Shown here: positions 35,016 to 44,540 of the stretch, piece by piece
Position numbering within the stretch: position 1 is the stretch's first letter
Layout of the letters: each line of letters opens with the position of its first letter
Source: Saccharopolyspora ipomoeae
GTDB taxonomy: Bacteria > Actinomycetota > Actinomycetes > Mycobacteriales > Pseudonocardiaceae
Assembly: GCF_029952525.1 (NCBI RefSeq)
Contig: NZ_JASAOF010000024.1
Coordinates: 1 to 64,000 of the forward strand
Reading direction: 5' to 3'
DNA: 64,000 nucleotides
Made by a program: the position numbers and the translations under genes
Notes under the pieces: generated by a model
What the model saw: the letters and a program-made list of their open reading frames with translations, nothing else
The model's database searches: none
Told to the model about the DNA's origin: nothing

Positions 35016-36012
35016 GCCGGATCACATCCCGGACGATGTAGAGGGGGCGTTGCTGCACTTCGTGGTAGATGCGGCCGATGTAGCTGCCGATGACCCCCAG
35101 CGACAGCATCTGCAGACCGCCCAGGAACAGCATCACGACCATCAGCATCGTCCACCCGGACACGGTGATCTCGGGGAAGAACAGCCGCAGCGTTACCGAG
35201 TAGATGATCCCCGCGAGCGCCAGCGCGAGACTCGCGAACCCCATCCGGGTGATGAGCTTGAGCGGGACGGTGGAGAACCCGGTGACGCCGTCGGCGGCCA
35301 GCCGCAGCATCTTGCGCATCGGGTACTTGGTCTCGCCCGCCACGCGCTCGTCGCGGTCGAAGAGCAGTTCCTGCTGCTCGAAGCCCATCGAGGCGACCAT
35401 GCCGCGGATGAACCGGCTGCGTTCGCGGAAGCTGCGGAGCTCGTCGGCGGCGCGCTTGTCGAGGAGCCGGAAATCGCCGGTGTCGACGGGGATGTCGACC
35501 TCGGCGCAGCTGCGCAGCAGCCGGTAGTAGGCGTGCGCGGTGAACCGCTTGAACGGGGTGTCGCGGCGGGTCCGGCGCCGCGCCTGCACGACCTCCGCCC
35601 CGGCCAGCCACGCGTCGATCATCTCGAGGCTGACCTTCGGCGGGTCCTGCAGGTCGGTGTCCATCACGATCACCGCATCGCCGGTGGCGAGGTCGAGCCC
35701 GGCGGTGATGGCGATCTGGTGGCCGAAGTTGCGCGCGAAGTCGACGACCCGCACCCGCGGATCGTTCTTGGCGATGTCCCGCAGGATGCGCAGCGATCCG
35801 TCGGCGGAACCGTCGTTGACGTAGACGAACTCGTAGTCGAACTCGGGCCGCCCGGCGACGGTGGAGGTCAGTTCGGCGTGGAAGTGCTTGATGCCCTCGG
35901 CCTCGTTGTAGACGGGAAGGACGTAGGAGATCAGCTGCCCGGTCTCGGTCTCGTGCCGCTGCTTCTGCTGCGGCACCGGTATCCCGACCTCGTGACGAAT
36001 CGCGTCGGACAT
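35002..36012 (-). CDS. GtrB-type polyprenyl-phosphate glycosyltransferase (GT2)
   Basis: The 336-residue protein has a GT-A domain (SYVLPVYNEAEGI near 32, FVYVNDGSADGS near 64, VIVMDTDLQDPP near 117) and two C-terminal membrane helices (near 255-280 and 292-318), the layout of GtrB/DPM1-like enzymes that load one sugar onto polyprenyl phosphate. The sugar cannot be read from sequence. ATG 36012 follows GGGAG and lies two bases after the emb1 stop. Together with GtrA and the FAD enzyme it forms a four-gene unit with emb1. Confidence 0.9.
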   Translation of the reverse strand: MSDAIRHEVGIPVPQQKQRHETETGQLISYVLPVYNEAEGIKHFHAELTSTVAGRPEFDYEFVYVNDGSADGSLRILRDIAKNDPRVRVVDFARNFGHQIAITAGLDLATGDAVIVMDTDLQDPPKVSLEMIDAWLAGAEVVQARRRTRRDTPFKRFTAHAYYRLLRSCAEVDIPVDTGDFRLLDKRAADELRSFRERSRFIRGMVASMGFEQQELLFDRDERVAGETKYPMRKMLRLAADGVTGFSTVPLKLITRMGFASLALALAGIIYSVTLRLFFPEITVSGWTMLMVVMLFLGGLQMLSLGVIGSYIGRIYHEVQQRPLYIVRDVIRHDQA

Positions 36013-36014
36013 GG

Positions 36015-39000
36015 TCACTCCCCTCGCCAACCCCACCGCGGCTCGTCAACGCGTTGGACGTCGAATCGGTTGCCCGGGTAGGGGTATTCCACCTCGAACA
36101 GGTGTCCCCACTCGGAGTAATCGGGTGTTTTCTCTTCTCCGTTGAGCCTTGTCGGGATCTCTTTTTGGACACCGACGTCGCGGACCCCGGCGAACGCCCC
36201 GCCGATGCCGCGTTCGAACGCGGCGGTCCCGCCGAAGCCCATCGAGTTCGGCGGCGTCACCAGGTAGGCGGGCGGTTCGACCAGGCCGTCCTGGACCTTC
36301 GGCAGGTCCCGCAGGCACGGCGCGTTCCAGGTCATGGACCAGTCGACGTAGGTCGGGGCCTTTCCGCGCATGTACTCGGTCAGCGGGATGACCTGCCGGA
36401 TCCGGGGGCCGCTGACCGCGACCCAACCGGCCGGGTCGGTGGTGCCGTCGAGCGCGGTGATGCGGACCCGGTCGGCGCCGGGCGGGATCTGCGCGGGGGA
36501 GAGGTGCAGGTCGCGCCAGCCGGGGTGGTCCTGCGGCTCGTCCTCGATGACGTGATCGGTCGGGTAGGTCTCGCGCTCGTCGGCGTCGCGCCAGGTGTCG
36601 TCGAGGACGACTTCGCGGGTGCCGCCGGGCCCGGAGAACTCCAGGGCGACGCGGTTGCCGTCGCCGCTGCGCCCGGCGACGCCGACGGCCAGCTCCTGGT
36701 CCTCGGCGAGCGCGGGCAGCGGGAACCATCCGGTGGTGACGGTGCCGGTGTTGATCTGCCCGCCGGTCAGGCTGCCCCACACCGGGGCGCCTTCGGGCGG
36801 GGTGAACCCCGGTGCGAACCCGGTGCCCTCGGTGAACCCGGCCATCTCGGCTCCGTCGCCGCCGCGCAGCGGGGCGAGGTCCGGGGTGACGACGATCTTG
36901 TCGGCGATGCCGCAGCTGCCGCCGCGCACCGCGTCGAGGCCCTGGCCGCCGATCGAGTAGGCGTCGTGGCCCTGCCGGATCGGTGCCACCGCGAACGAGC
37001 CGAGCACGATCGTCACCGCCACCCCCATCGCCGTGACGCAGACCAGTGCGGGCGTGCGGATCAACGCCTGGCGCATCCGGTCGTCCCGTCGCCGGACCAG
37101 CGCGGATCCGGCCATCAGCAGCCCGGCGATCAGCAGCCAGCACAGCGGGTTGTTCAGCGGCCGGACCGGGCCTTCGCCCCAGGGCACCCCGTACTGGGAG
37201 TGCAGGAACCAGTTGTTCTTGCCGGAGAAGACCAGCGCCGCAGTGCCCCCGGCGAGCGCGGTGGTCACCAGCGCGGCGACGAGCACCACCCGGTCCCGGC
37301 TCGCGGTGGCCGCGGTGATCCCGATCACCACCGCCCCAGCGGCCAGCGTAGCGGCTCCCACTCCTGCGAGCGCGCCGAAGTAGTGCGTCCACTTCGACGG
37401 CGTCAAGGTCATCACACCCACGCTCACCAGCAAGGAAGCAGCCGGCACGTGCACCAACCACAATCCGTCACCCCCGTCACCCGATCGAACACCCCGGTTT
37501 TCGTCGGGGGGAGAACTGCGGTGCCCGACCCGGGAGCGGAGGAGGACGACGAGCGTGTAGGCGGCGAGGAGGAGGGTGAGCAGGACCGCTGCTCTGCGGG
37601 CGATGTCGCCTTGCAGGTCGAAGCCGAGGAGGTACTGGTAGCGGGTGATCTCCTGGAACCAGGGGACGTTCGGGCCGTAGTAGCCGTGCAGGTCGGTGGC
37701 CTTGGCGGTGGTGAACACCGATTGGTCGGCGAACATCGCGACCAGGCCGACCGAGGCGATGCCCGCCATCACCGCGAGGACCGCCGGGCCCGCCATCCGC
37801 CAGAGGCGCGGGGCCAGGACCAGGAACGGGGCCACGGCGGTGAGGCCCATCGGGTTGATCGCGATCGACAGGCCCGCGCACAGGGCTGCCACGCCGAGCC
37901 AGAGCCGCCGCTCGGTGCGGGCGGCCTGCAGAACAGCGGCGAGGACGGCCGTGAGGCCGAGCGCCTCGAACGCCTCCGGGCGGACGCCCATGCCGAACGG
38001 CAGCCACCAGCCCAGGAACGCGATCACGGCCACCGCGCGGACCAGCGGACGGCGGTGCCTGCCGGGCAGGGCCGCGCCGAGCACGCCGCGGCTGAGGACC
38101 AGCCAGGTCAGCAGCGCCGCGAGGATGCTGGGAACGCGCATGGCCAGCGGGTTCTGGTTCCACTCGGCGACCGGCAGCAGCAGCTGCTGGACCAGCGTGA
38201 ACGGGGCCTCGGAGGCGTTCTCCCAGCGGTAGTAGTTGCCGATGTCGCCGGTGTTGAGCCCGTTCTGCACGGTCACCGACGCGAACGAGTCGTCCGGCGA
38301 GTTCGGCCCCAGCAGCCACCACCCGGCGAGCACGGCCAGCACCACCAGGTCGAAGCCGTAGCCGATCAACCGGTGGAGCGGGCGCTGGACCGGGCGCTCG
38401 ACGTCGCGGCGCCGTCCGCGGTCCAGCACCGCCAGGACCGCGAACCCGGCCGCCGCCAGCAGCAGCTGAAAGCCGATGAGCAGCAGCTTCCCCTGCGTCG
38501 GGGACGTCGCGAACCAGTTCGCGGTGACCACGTCGACCCGCGTCCCGTCCGCTTCGGCGGGGGAGAGGTCGGTGGCGAAGGCGACGATGTCGCGGACCCC
38601 GGCGGGCACCGAGGCCGTCCGGTCGCCGATGCGAACCGTCGAGCCGGACGGGCCGCCGTCGACGGCCACGTCGCAGGCCCCCGCGACCGGGGCGCCCGCG
38701 ATGGGGGCGCGCAGCGCCTCGACCCCGGCGACCAGGACGATCACGTGGTCCTGCGCGGTGGTGACCGCGAAACCCTCGGTGGGCTGGCCGGGCGGCCGCG
38801 AGGACACCAGCGTCGTCGGCGCACCCCGGTCCTGACCGGCGCGAACCACCTCGCACGGAACCCGGACGTGGACCTGGTCCGGGTGGTACGGGACGACGAA
38901 CGCGAGCGTGGACTCCGGCTGCTGACCGGCCTGCGGCCACGTGACGGTGACCCGCTCGCCGATCACCGGCGCGAACGGCACGACCAGCGCGGCCAGCACC

Positions 39001-39110
39001 GCGAGGACGCCGAAGAGCAGACCCGCGACCTGCGCGAAGCGGCGGCGCGGTGCGAGTGCTGCGGGTGCGGGCGGTGAGGCGTCCGCGGTTCGCTCCATCC
39101 CGTCCAGCAC
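36015..39110 (-). CDS. Emb-type arabinosyltransferase, paralog 1
   Basis: The protein of about 1,031 residues is a GT-C enzyme with the Emb layout: a first membrane helix near 30-50, an N-terminal jelly-roll domain, a long membrane region carrying the catalytic acidic pair in NSPDDSFASVTV near 276 and GDIGNYYRW, TPSKWTHYFGAL near 574, and a C-terminal carbohydrate-binding domain. Emb proteins add arabinofuranose from decaprenyl-phosphoryl-arabinose to wall arabinan. It is shorter and more divergent than emb3. The start may be GTG 39110 or ATG 39098. It heads the GT2-gtrA-FAD unit and lies 93 bases after emb2. Confidence 0.92.
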   Translation of the reverse strand: MLDGMERTADASPPAPAALAPRRRFAQVAGLLFGVLAVLAALVVPFAPVIGERVTVTWPQAGQQPESTLAFVVPYHPDQVHVRVPCEVVRAGQDRGAPTTLVSSRPPGQPTEGFAVTTAQDHVIVLVAGVEALRAPIAGAPVAGACDVAVDGGPSGSTVRIGDRTASVPAGVRDIVAFATDLSPAEADGTRVDVVTANWFATSPTQGKLLLIGFQLLLAAAGFAVLAVLDRGRRRDVERPVQRPLHRLIGYGFDLVVLAVLAGWWLLGPNSPDDSFASVTVQNGLNTGDIGNYYRWENASEAPFTLVQQLLLPVAEWNQNPLAMRVPSILAALLTWLVLSRGVLGAALPGRHRRPLVRAVAVIAFLGWWLPFGMGVRPEAFEALGLTAVLAAVLQAARTERRLWLGVAALCAGLSIAINPMGLTAVAPFLVLAPRLWRMAGPAVLAVMAGIASVGLVAMFADQSVFTTAKATDLHGYYGPNVPWFQEITRYQYLLGFDLQGDIARRAAVLLTLLLAAYTLVVLLRSRVGHRSSPPDENRGVRSGDGGDGLWLVHVPAASLLVSVGVMTLTPSKWTHYFGALAGVGAATLAAGAVVIGITAATASRDRVVLVAALVTTALAGGTAALVFSGKNNWFLHSQYGVPWGEGPVRPLNNPLCWLLIAGLLMAGSALVRRRDDRMRQALIRTPALVCVTAMGVAVTIVLGSFAVAPIRQGHDAYSIGGQGLDAVRGGSCGIADKIVVTPDLAPLRGGDGAEMAGFTEGTGFAPGFTPPEGAPVWGSLTGGQINTGTVTTGWFPLPALAEDQELAVGVAGRSGDGNRVALEFSGPGGTREVVLDDTWRDADERETYPTDHVIEDEPQDHPGWRDLHLSPAQIPPGADRVRITALDGTTDPAGWVAVSGPRIRQVIPLTEYMRGKAPTYVDWSMTWNAPCLRDLPKVQDGLVEPPAYLVTPPNSMGFGGTAAFERGIGGAFAGVRDVGVQKEIPTRLNGEEKTPDYSEWGHLFEVEYPYPGNRFDVQRVDEPRWGWRGE

Positions 39111-39203
39111 CGTTCCCCCAGCTCAGCTACGTTCAGCGGGTGGGCCTGATTCCGGCCCCGGGAAGGTCAGTTTCAGGCATCCCGCCGTCTCCCGCATGCA
39201 CGA

Positions 39204-42200
39204 TCACCCCTGATCGAACGGGTAGTCACCGTCCCCATCGGCGCCGCTGACGCGTTCCCGCTGGCGAGTCGTGGTGTAGGCGTCGTGCTCGCGGTCGTAG
39301 CGGACCGCGAGCAGGTGACCCCAGCTGTAGCCCGGCGTCCCGCGCAGCCGGGTGGGCAGCTCCATCCGCTGCGAGACCATCGGCACCCCGGCGAACACGC
39401 CGCCGAGCTCGGCGTCGTAGGCCATCGAGTACTCGCCCTCCGGCGGCGTGATCAGCATCCGCGGGGTCGCCGCGACACCGTGCCCGACCTGCGGGTAGTC
39501 GCTGCGGCAGGGGAACACGAAGCTCATCGGCCAGTCGATGAGCACCGGTCCCTGCGCGTCCAGCGCCTGCCGCAGCCCCACCACGTCGCGCACCACCGGG
39601 CCGCTGATGCTCAGCCAGCCCTGCCGGTCGGTGCTGCGGTCCGTGGCCAGCACGCGAACCCGGTCGGCGCCGGCCGGGATGTCGCCGGGCTCGACGGTCA
39701 GCGAGCGCCAGGCGGTGAAGTCGCGCCAGTCGTCCTCGCGGCCGTGCCGGGGGTCCTTGAACGGCAGGTCGGTCGGCGGCGGGTCGCGCAGCACCTCGCG
39801 CCCCAGCGGGCGCTGCCCGGCGGCGAACTCCAGCGTCAGGGTGTTGCCCTGCTCCGGGCGGCCCGACACCCACAGCGACAGGGTCTGCTCGGCGCCGACC
39901 TCCGGGAGTCCGAACCACGGGGTGATCAGCGATCCGGTGTTCTGCGGCCCGCCGGTCCGGCTGGTCCAGGCGAAGTCGCTGGCGCTGCGGGCGGTGGGCT
40001 CGTCGCCGCGCGGGTCGTCCGGATCGGCCGGTTCCGGCCGCTGCAGCGGGCCGCCGCGATCCTCCAGCCGCAGGTCCGGTTCCTGCGGCGGGGCTCCGCC
40101 GGCGGTGAACCCGTCCAGCTCGCCGGTGGCGCCGGGGTCGAGGGGGCGGAGGGATTCGGCGACCGGCAGGGCCTGCACCTCGTCCTCCAGGCCGCAGCTG
40201 GTGGCCTCGTGGCTGAGCCGGTTCATCCGGGCCACCGAGAACCGGTCGCCCATCGTCTCCGGCACCGACAGGAACGATCCCAGCAGCACCAGGGCCATCG
40301 CCAGCGACGAACCCGCCAGCACCGACGCCGGTGCGACCGTCCACATCAGACCGCCCAGCGGCCGCGACCGCAGCCGCATCCGGATCAGCAGCGCGACCAG
40401 CGTGAGCAGGCCGGCCACGAGCCCGACGAGCATCCAGAGCACCGGGCTGTCCAGCGGCACGTCCGGCCGCACCGGGGTGTCCGACCACGGCATCGCCAGG
40501 TTCGACTGCCACGGCCACGCGTTCGGGCCCATGAACGCCAGCCCCGCCGCGACCGAGGCCGCGATCGTCCCGAACACGCCCAGCAGCCGCGCCTCCCGCT
40601 GCGCGTCGGGGAGCTTGCCGACGCGCACCAGCAGCACCGCGGTCACCGCCACCAGCGCCGGGCCGACGCCGATCAGCGCGCCGAAGTGGTGCGTCCACTT
40701 CGACGGGGTCAGCCACAGCGCCGCCAGCACCGAGGCGACCGAACCCAGCAGCAGCGGCAGCTCCGGCATGTCGACCGACCGGTGCAGCCGCCGCATCGCG
40801 CAGGCCGCGCTGATCAGCACCGCCGTGATCACCAGGAACACCACCAGCCGCTTGCTCGCGGTGCCCCACATGGTGGTGCCCAGCAGCTTCGCGTAGCGGT
40901 CGATCTCCTGGTACCAGCCCAGGCTCGGCCCGAACTCGTCGTGCACCCTGGTCGCGCCCAGCACGCCGTTGAGCGACGAGTCGGCGAACATCGCCACCAG
41001 ACCGACCGACCCCAGGCCCGCCAGCAGCGCGACCCGCGTCGGCACCAGCACCCAGCGCGGCAGGGCCCCCGGCCGCATCAGCAGCGCGGCGATGCGCGGG
41101 GCGAAGACCAGCACCATCAGCAGCGCGCTCACCCCGGTCGGCGTGATCGACACCGTCAACCCGCAGGCCAGCGCGGCCACGCCCAGCCAGCCGAACGGCG
41201 CGGAGCTGCGCGAGGCCAGCAGCAGCGACGCCACCAGGATCGAGGTGCCCAGCGCCAGGAACGGCTCCGGGCGGATGCCCAGGCCGTACGGCAGCCAGCA
41301 GGCCAGGAAGAGCACGGCCGAGACCAGGTGCACCGGCAGCCTGCGGCTGTTCCGGCAGAGCGGGGCGACGATGCCGCGACTGACCAGCAGCCAGGTCAGG
41401 AACCCGGCGATCGCGCTGGGCATCCGCAGCCAGAACGGGTCCAGCCCGTCCGCCGACCACCAGCGCATGAAGTGCTGCACCAGCGTGAACGGCGCCTCGG
41501 AGGCGTTGAACCAGCGGTAGTAGTTGCCGATGTCGCCGGACTCGGCGTAGTTGCGGACCGTCATCATCGCGAAGCCGTCGTCGTCGGTGAGCGGGCCGAC
41601 GAACAGCCACGTCCAGATCACCGCCGCCACCCCGGCGTCCACCGGCCACAGCAGCGGGCGCACCCGGAACCGGCCCAGCACCGGCGGGGTGTGGGCGAAC
41701 AGCAGCAGCAACGAGCAGACCGCCAGCAGCAGCGACGCCTCGATCAGGCTCCGCTTGGTCTCGGTGGGCGCGGTGTCGGCCCACGAGTAGGTGCGCGCGG
41801 TGACCGAGAACCCGCGCAGCTGCTCGCCTTCCAGCGCCGTGGCGAGGGTGAACACCTCCGGCGCGGGCACGCCCGGCAGGGCGATCGGCGCGCGCCCGGC
41901 CGGTTCGACGACCGAGTTCATCCCGTCGCCGCGCACCGTCAGCCCGCACGTCCCGGCGGGCAGCCGGACCTCGCGCTCGCCCAGCAGCAGCCGCGGCTCA
42001 CCGTCCTCCGTGGACAAAGTCAGGCCTTCGCGGTCGCTGCCCGGCGGCAGCGTGCTCAGCACCGTCGTCGGCTCCGGGCGGGCTTGGGCGGCGCGCATCG
42101 TCGCGCACGGCACCGTCGCGCGGAACTCCGCCGGCCGGTAGGGCGTGAGGAACGCCGTCGTCGTGGGGTTCTCGCCGGCCCCGGTCGGCGTCCGCACATC

Positions 42201-42416
42201 AGCCTGCGTTCGCACGTCAGCCGGCCAGTGCACCTCGGTGCGGTCCAGCAGCACCGGCGCGAGCGGCAGGGCGAGCGCGCAGCACAGGCCAGCGATCCCC
42301 AGGCAGAGCGCGACGACGTGCGCCAGCCACCGGCCCAGGCGCGAACGCCGAGGCCCCTCGTCGTGGTGCGGTTCGGCGGCCGGTTCGGCGGCGGCGGTGT
42401 CCGTCAGGTACTTCAC
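39204..42416 (-). CDS. Emb-type arabinosyltransferase, paralog 2
   Basis: The 1,070-residue GT-C protein shares its nearest features with paralog 1: GPLTDDDGFAMMTV near 275 with the acidic pair, GDIGNYYRWFNASEAPFTLV near 291, TPSKWTHHFGAL near 575 and a C-terminal lectin-like domain ending in a low-complexity tail (GADGDGDYPFDQG). A Pro/Asp-rich insertion (PEPADPDDPRGDEP) near 800 is not seen in the other two. ATG 42416 is followed by a hydrophilic leader before the first helix. It lies downstream of the methyltransferase gene and upstream of emb1, all on the minus strand. Confidence 0.93.
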   Translation of the reverse strand: MKYLTDTAAAEPAAEPHHDEGPRRSRLGRWLAHVVALCLGIAGLCCALALPLAPVLLDRTEVHWPADVRTQADVRTPTGAGENPTTTAFLTPYRPAEFRATVPCATMRAAQARPEPTTVLSTLPPGSDREGLTLSTEDGEPRLLLGEREVRLPAGTCGLTVRGDGMNSVVEPAGRAPIALPGVPAPEVFTLATALEGEQLRGFSVTARTYSWADTAPTETKRSLIEASLLLAVCSLLLLFAHTPPVLGRFRVRPLLWPVDAGVAAVIWTWLFVGPLTDDDGFAMMTVRNYAESGDIGNYYRWFNASEAPFTLVQHFMRWWSADGLDPFWLRMPSAIAGFLTWLLVSRGIVAPLCRNSRRLPVHLVSAVLFLACWLPYGLGIRPEPFLALGTSILVASLLLASRSSAPFGWLGVAALACGLTVSITPTGVSALLMVLVFAPRIAALLMRPGALPRWVLVPTRVALLAGLGSVGLVAMFADSSLNGVLGATRVHDEFGPSLGWYQEIDRYAKLLGTTMWGTASKRLVVFLVITAVLISAACAMRRLHRSVDMPELPLLLGSVASVLAALWLTPSKWTHHFGALIGVGPALVAVTAVLLVRVGKLPDAQREARLLGVFGTIAASVAAGLAFMGPNAWPWQSNLAMPWSDTPVRPDVPLDSPVLWMLVGLVAGLLTLVALLIRMRLRSRPLGGLMWTVAPASVLAGSSLAMALVLLGSFLSVPETMGDRFSVARMNRLSHEATSCGLEDEVQALPVAESLRPLDPGATGELDGFTAGGAPPQEPDLRLEDRGGPLQRPEPADPDDPRGDEPTARSASDFAWTSRTGGPQNTGSLITPWFGLPEVGAEQTLSLWVSGRPEQGNTLTLEFAAGQRPLGREVLRDPPPTDLPFKDPRHGREDDWRDFTAWRSLTVEPGDIPAGADRVRVLATDRSTDRQGWLSISGPVVRDVVGLRQALDAQGPVLIDWPMSFVFPCRSDYPQVGHGVAATPRMLITPPEGEYSMAYDAELGGVFAGVPMVSQRMELPTRLRGTPGYSWGHLLAVRYDREHDAYTTTRQRERVSGADGDGDYPFDQG

Positions 42417-42528
42417 GCTGGGGATCTCCCGGGATGCCGGTGGAAGAACTGCGTTGAGCCTCTTGCAGTTTCACGAGTTCCGCCCCCGGCCGGGTTGTCC
42501 GACACGCCGGAAGGCGTCCGACGAGACG

Positions 42529-43389
42529 TCAGTGGGACTTGCGTGCGATCGCCATGAGATGAGGGCTCGCACCCAGCAGCTCCGGCACCGACTCGACGCG
42601 GCGGATCGCCTTGAGCACCGCGTCCCGGTGCCTGGGATCGGCGAGCCTGCGGGTGTCGGTCGCCCACGCCGCCGCGCTCTCCACCGCCACCAGCTCGATC
42701 GCCCGGAAGCCCGCGTCGGCGACCTCGTCGCGCAGGTCGGAGGGCCGGTGGAAGTAGGTCAGGGTGAACCAGCGCGGGTGCTCGCCCGGATCGGTGTTGC
42801 GGTGCAGGCCGTCGTCCAGCACGCCCTCGACCAGCCCCTGGAAGTCCTCGTCGCCGATGTCGCCCACCGCCACCCCGTCGAACGTCGAGGCGTACCGCGA
42901 CACCGCGGCCGCCAGCAGCACCCCGCCCGGCTTGAGCACCCGGTGCGCCTCGCGCAGCGCCCGCAACCGGTCGGCGCGCTCCAGCAGGTGGTACAGCGGG
43001 CCGAGCAGCAGCACCGCGTCGGCGGTGCTGTCCTCGAAGGACAGGTCGCGGGCGTCGCCGACCGCGCAGCTCGCCAGCGGCGCCGCAGGCTGGGCCGCTG
43101 AGGCCTCCGCGGCGGCCGTCACGTGCGGCTCCCACGCGTCGACCAGGTGCACCGCGTAGCCGTCGCGGGCCAGCGGCAGGGCGTAGGCGCCCTCCGCGCC
43201 GCCGATGTCGTAGACGACACCCGGCGCGGGCGGCAGGTGCCTGCCCAGCAGGTCCGCGGTGCGCAGCGCTTCCAGATATCCCCAGGTGCTCAGGCGATCC
43301 CGTTCCGGACCGAGCCGGTAGTACTCGGCGATGGCCGTCTCGAAGTCGTCCACGAGGGATGAGGCTACTGCCGGTGTCCAGTCGCCCAC
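42529..43389 (-). CDS. Class I SAM-dependent methyltransferase
   Basis: The 286-residue protein has the SAM-binding sequence VVYDIGGAEGAYALPLA near 58, an acidic motif II (HLVDAW) and motif LLGPLYHLLERADRLRALRE near 128 with PGG near 154, so it is a Rossmann-type methyltransferase. No membrane segment or signal is seen. Its place just before emb2 hints at an arabinogalactan or lipid-intermediate substrate, but this is position only. The start is GTG 43389. An unusually structured 389-bp gap separates it from dprE2. Confidence 0.82.
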   Translation of the reverse strand: MGDWTPAVASSLVDDFETAIAEYYRLGPERDRLSTWGYLEALRTADLLGRHLPPAPGVVYDIGGAEGAYALPLARDGYAVHLVDAWEPHVTAAAEASAAQPAAPLASCAVGDARDLSFEDSTADAVLLLGPLYHLLERADRLRALREAHRVLKPGGVLLAAAVSRYASTFDGVAVGDIGDEDFQGLVEGVLDDGLHRNTDPGEHPRWFTLTYFHRPSDLRDEVADAGFRAIELVAVESAAAWATDTRRLADPRHRDAVLKAIRRVESVPELLGASPHLMAIARKSH

Positions 43390-43778
43390 GTGCGGTACCG
43401 GTGAACCCGCCGGAGATGGGCCGAACGGGCGAAAAACGCGGTGTTCCCGGACTGCTCGCGAAACCTGGCAACGGGCTCGCGCGTCTCACGGACGTTCCGT
43501 GGGTCCCCCGGAACTTGAGGGCAGGCGGAGGACCCACGGACGCGGATGCCTGGGGAACCCCACTTCTCCGGGCATCCGCGCTTCCTGACGGAAGCCTGGC
43601 AGGCGTCGCGAGCCCGCACAATGACAGATCGCCGCGCAGGGCCGAAACGTTGCCCGCCGATGACAACAACTTATCCCAAAGCGGGAACGCGGCGGTGGCG
43701 GTCGGGGAGGGGAGAACGGGCCGAAGACGAGAACGGGGCCGCCGGGAAGCACCCGACGGCCCCGCTGAGCTCACCCGA
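43390..43778. other. 389-bp structured intergenic region
   Basis: Between dprE2 and the methyltransferase, both minus-strand, I find no supported gene. It holds the dprE2 terminator (43734-43764) and two adjacent hairpins: CGTGGGTCC/GGACCCACG (43498-43506 with 43530-43538) and CGCGGATGCC/GGCATCCGCG (43541-43550 with 43571-43580), the second enclosing GGGGAACCCC. These lie about 110-190 bases upstream of the methyltransferase start and would be in its leader if it is transcribed from here. Confidence 0.6.
43734..43764 (-). terminator. Terminator after dprE2
   Basis: A 13-bp stem CGGGGCCGCCGGG/CCCGACGGCCCCG with one wobble pair and a five-base loop starts 14 bases past the dprE2 stop. On the minus strand it is followed by TTCTCGTCTTC. 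Confidence 0.8.
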
Positions 43779-44540
43779 TCAGAACGGCAGCTTCTTGAAG
43801 ATGAAACGCGGGACGTGCTTGAGCACGAACATCACCCAGCGCATCTGGCCGGGCGCGTAGACCTCTTCCTTGCCCTTGCGAACGCCGTCGATGATCGCCG
43901 CGGCGACCTGGTCCGGGGTCTGCGACATGGGCGGCGGCTTCATGCCCGCGGTCAGCTTCGTGTGCACGAAGTTCGGGCGGATCACGGTGACCTTCACACC
44001 GTGCTCCTCCAGCGCGTAGGTCAGCCCGGTGTAGAAGATGTCCAGGCCGCCCTTCGACGAGCCGTAGACGAAGTTCGAGCGGCGAGCGCGCTCACCGGCC
44101 GGGGACGCCATCACCGCGATGCTGCCGTGGCCCTGCTTCTTGAGCTTGTTGGCCAGCAGCACGCCGAGGCCCACCGGGGCCACGTAGTTGATGTCGGCGA
44201 CCGCGCGGGCGGCCTCGAAGTCCGTCCAGCCCTTCTCGTTGTCGCCCTGGATGCCGAAGGCGATCAGGGTGACGTCGACGTCGCCGTCGGCGAAGGCCTT
44301 GTCGATGACCTCGGCGTGCGTCTCCGGCTTGCGGGCGTCGAAGTGCAGGATCGACACCGTGCTGCCCGTCTTGCGCAGCTCCTCGGCCGCGGCGTTGAGG
44401 CGCTCCGACTCCTCGGGGCGGTCGGCCAGCACGATCCGCAGCGGCTGCGCCTGCGCGTACTGCTTCGCGGTGGTCAGCGCGATGTCCGAGGTGCCGCCCA
44501 GCACCAGCAGCGATTGGGGGTTGCCAACAGCGTCGATCAC
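43779..44540 (-). CDS. dprE2: Decaprenylphosphoryl-2-keto-ribose reductase DprE2
   Basis: The 253-residue short-chain dehydrogenase reduces decaprenylphosphoryl-2-keto-ribose to decaprenylphosphoryl-arabinose using NADH or NADPH. The nucleotide-binding motif is [13 protein letters not shown] near 13 and the catalytic YxxxK is YGSSKGG near 160, preceded by a Ser in [11 protein letters not shown]. The C terminus ([13 protein letters not shown]) is a typical amphipathic tail. The GTG start overlaps the dprE1 stop, so the two epimerase subunits are coupled as in M. tuberculosis. Confidence 0.96.
   Translation of the reverse strand: MIDAVGNPQSLLVLGGTSDIALTTAKQYAQAQPLRIVLADRPEESERLNAAAEELRKTGSTVSILHFDARKPETHAEVIDKAFADGDVDVTLIAFGIQGDNEKGWTDFEAARAVADINYVAPVGLGVLLANKLKKQGHGSIAVMASPAGERARRSNFVYGSSKGGLDIFYTGLTYALEEHGVKVTVIRPNFVHTKLTAGMKPPPMSQTPDQVAAAIIDGVRKGKEEVYAPGQMRWVMFVLKHVPRFIFKKLPF

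Noticed and set aside
36054-39077. 1,007-codon plus-strand frame
   Set aside because: Antisense of emb1; composition is low-complexity Gly/Arg/Val with no motif. The same holds for the long frames opposite emb2 and emb3.
43546-43860. 104-codon plus-strand ORF before dprE2
   Set aside because: It overlaps hairpins and the dprE2 end antisense, and has no ribosome site or recognisable domain.
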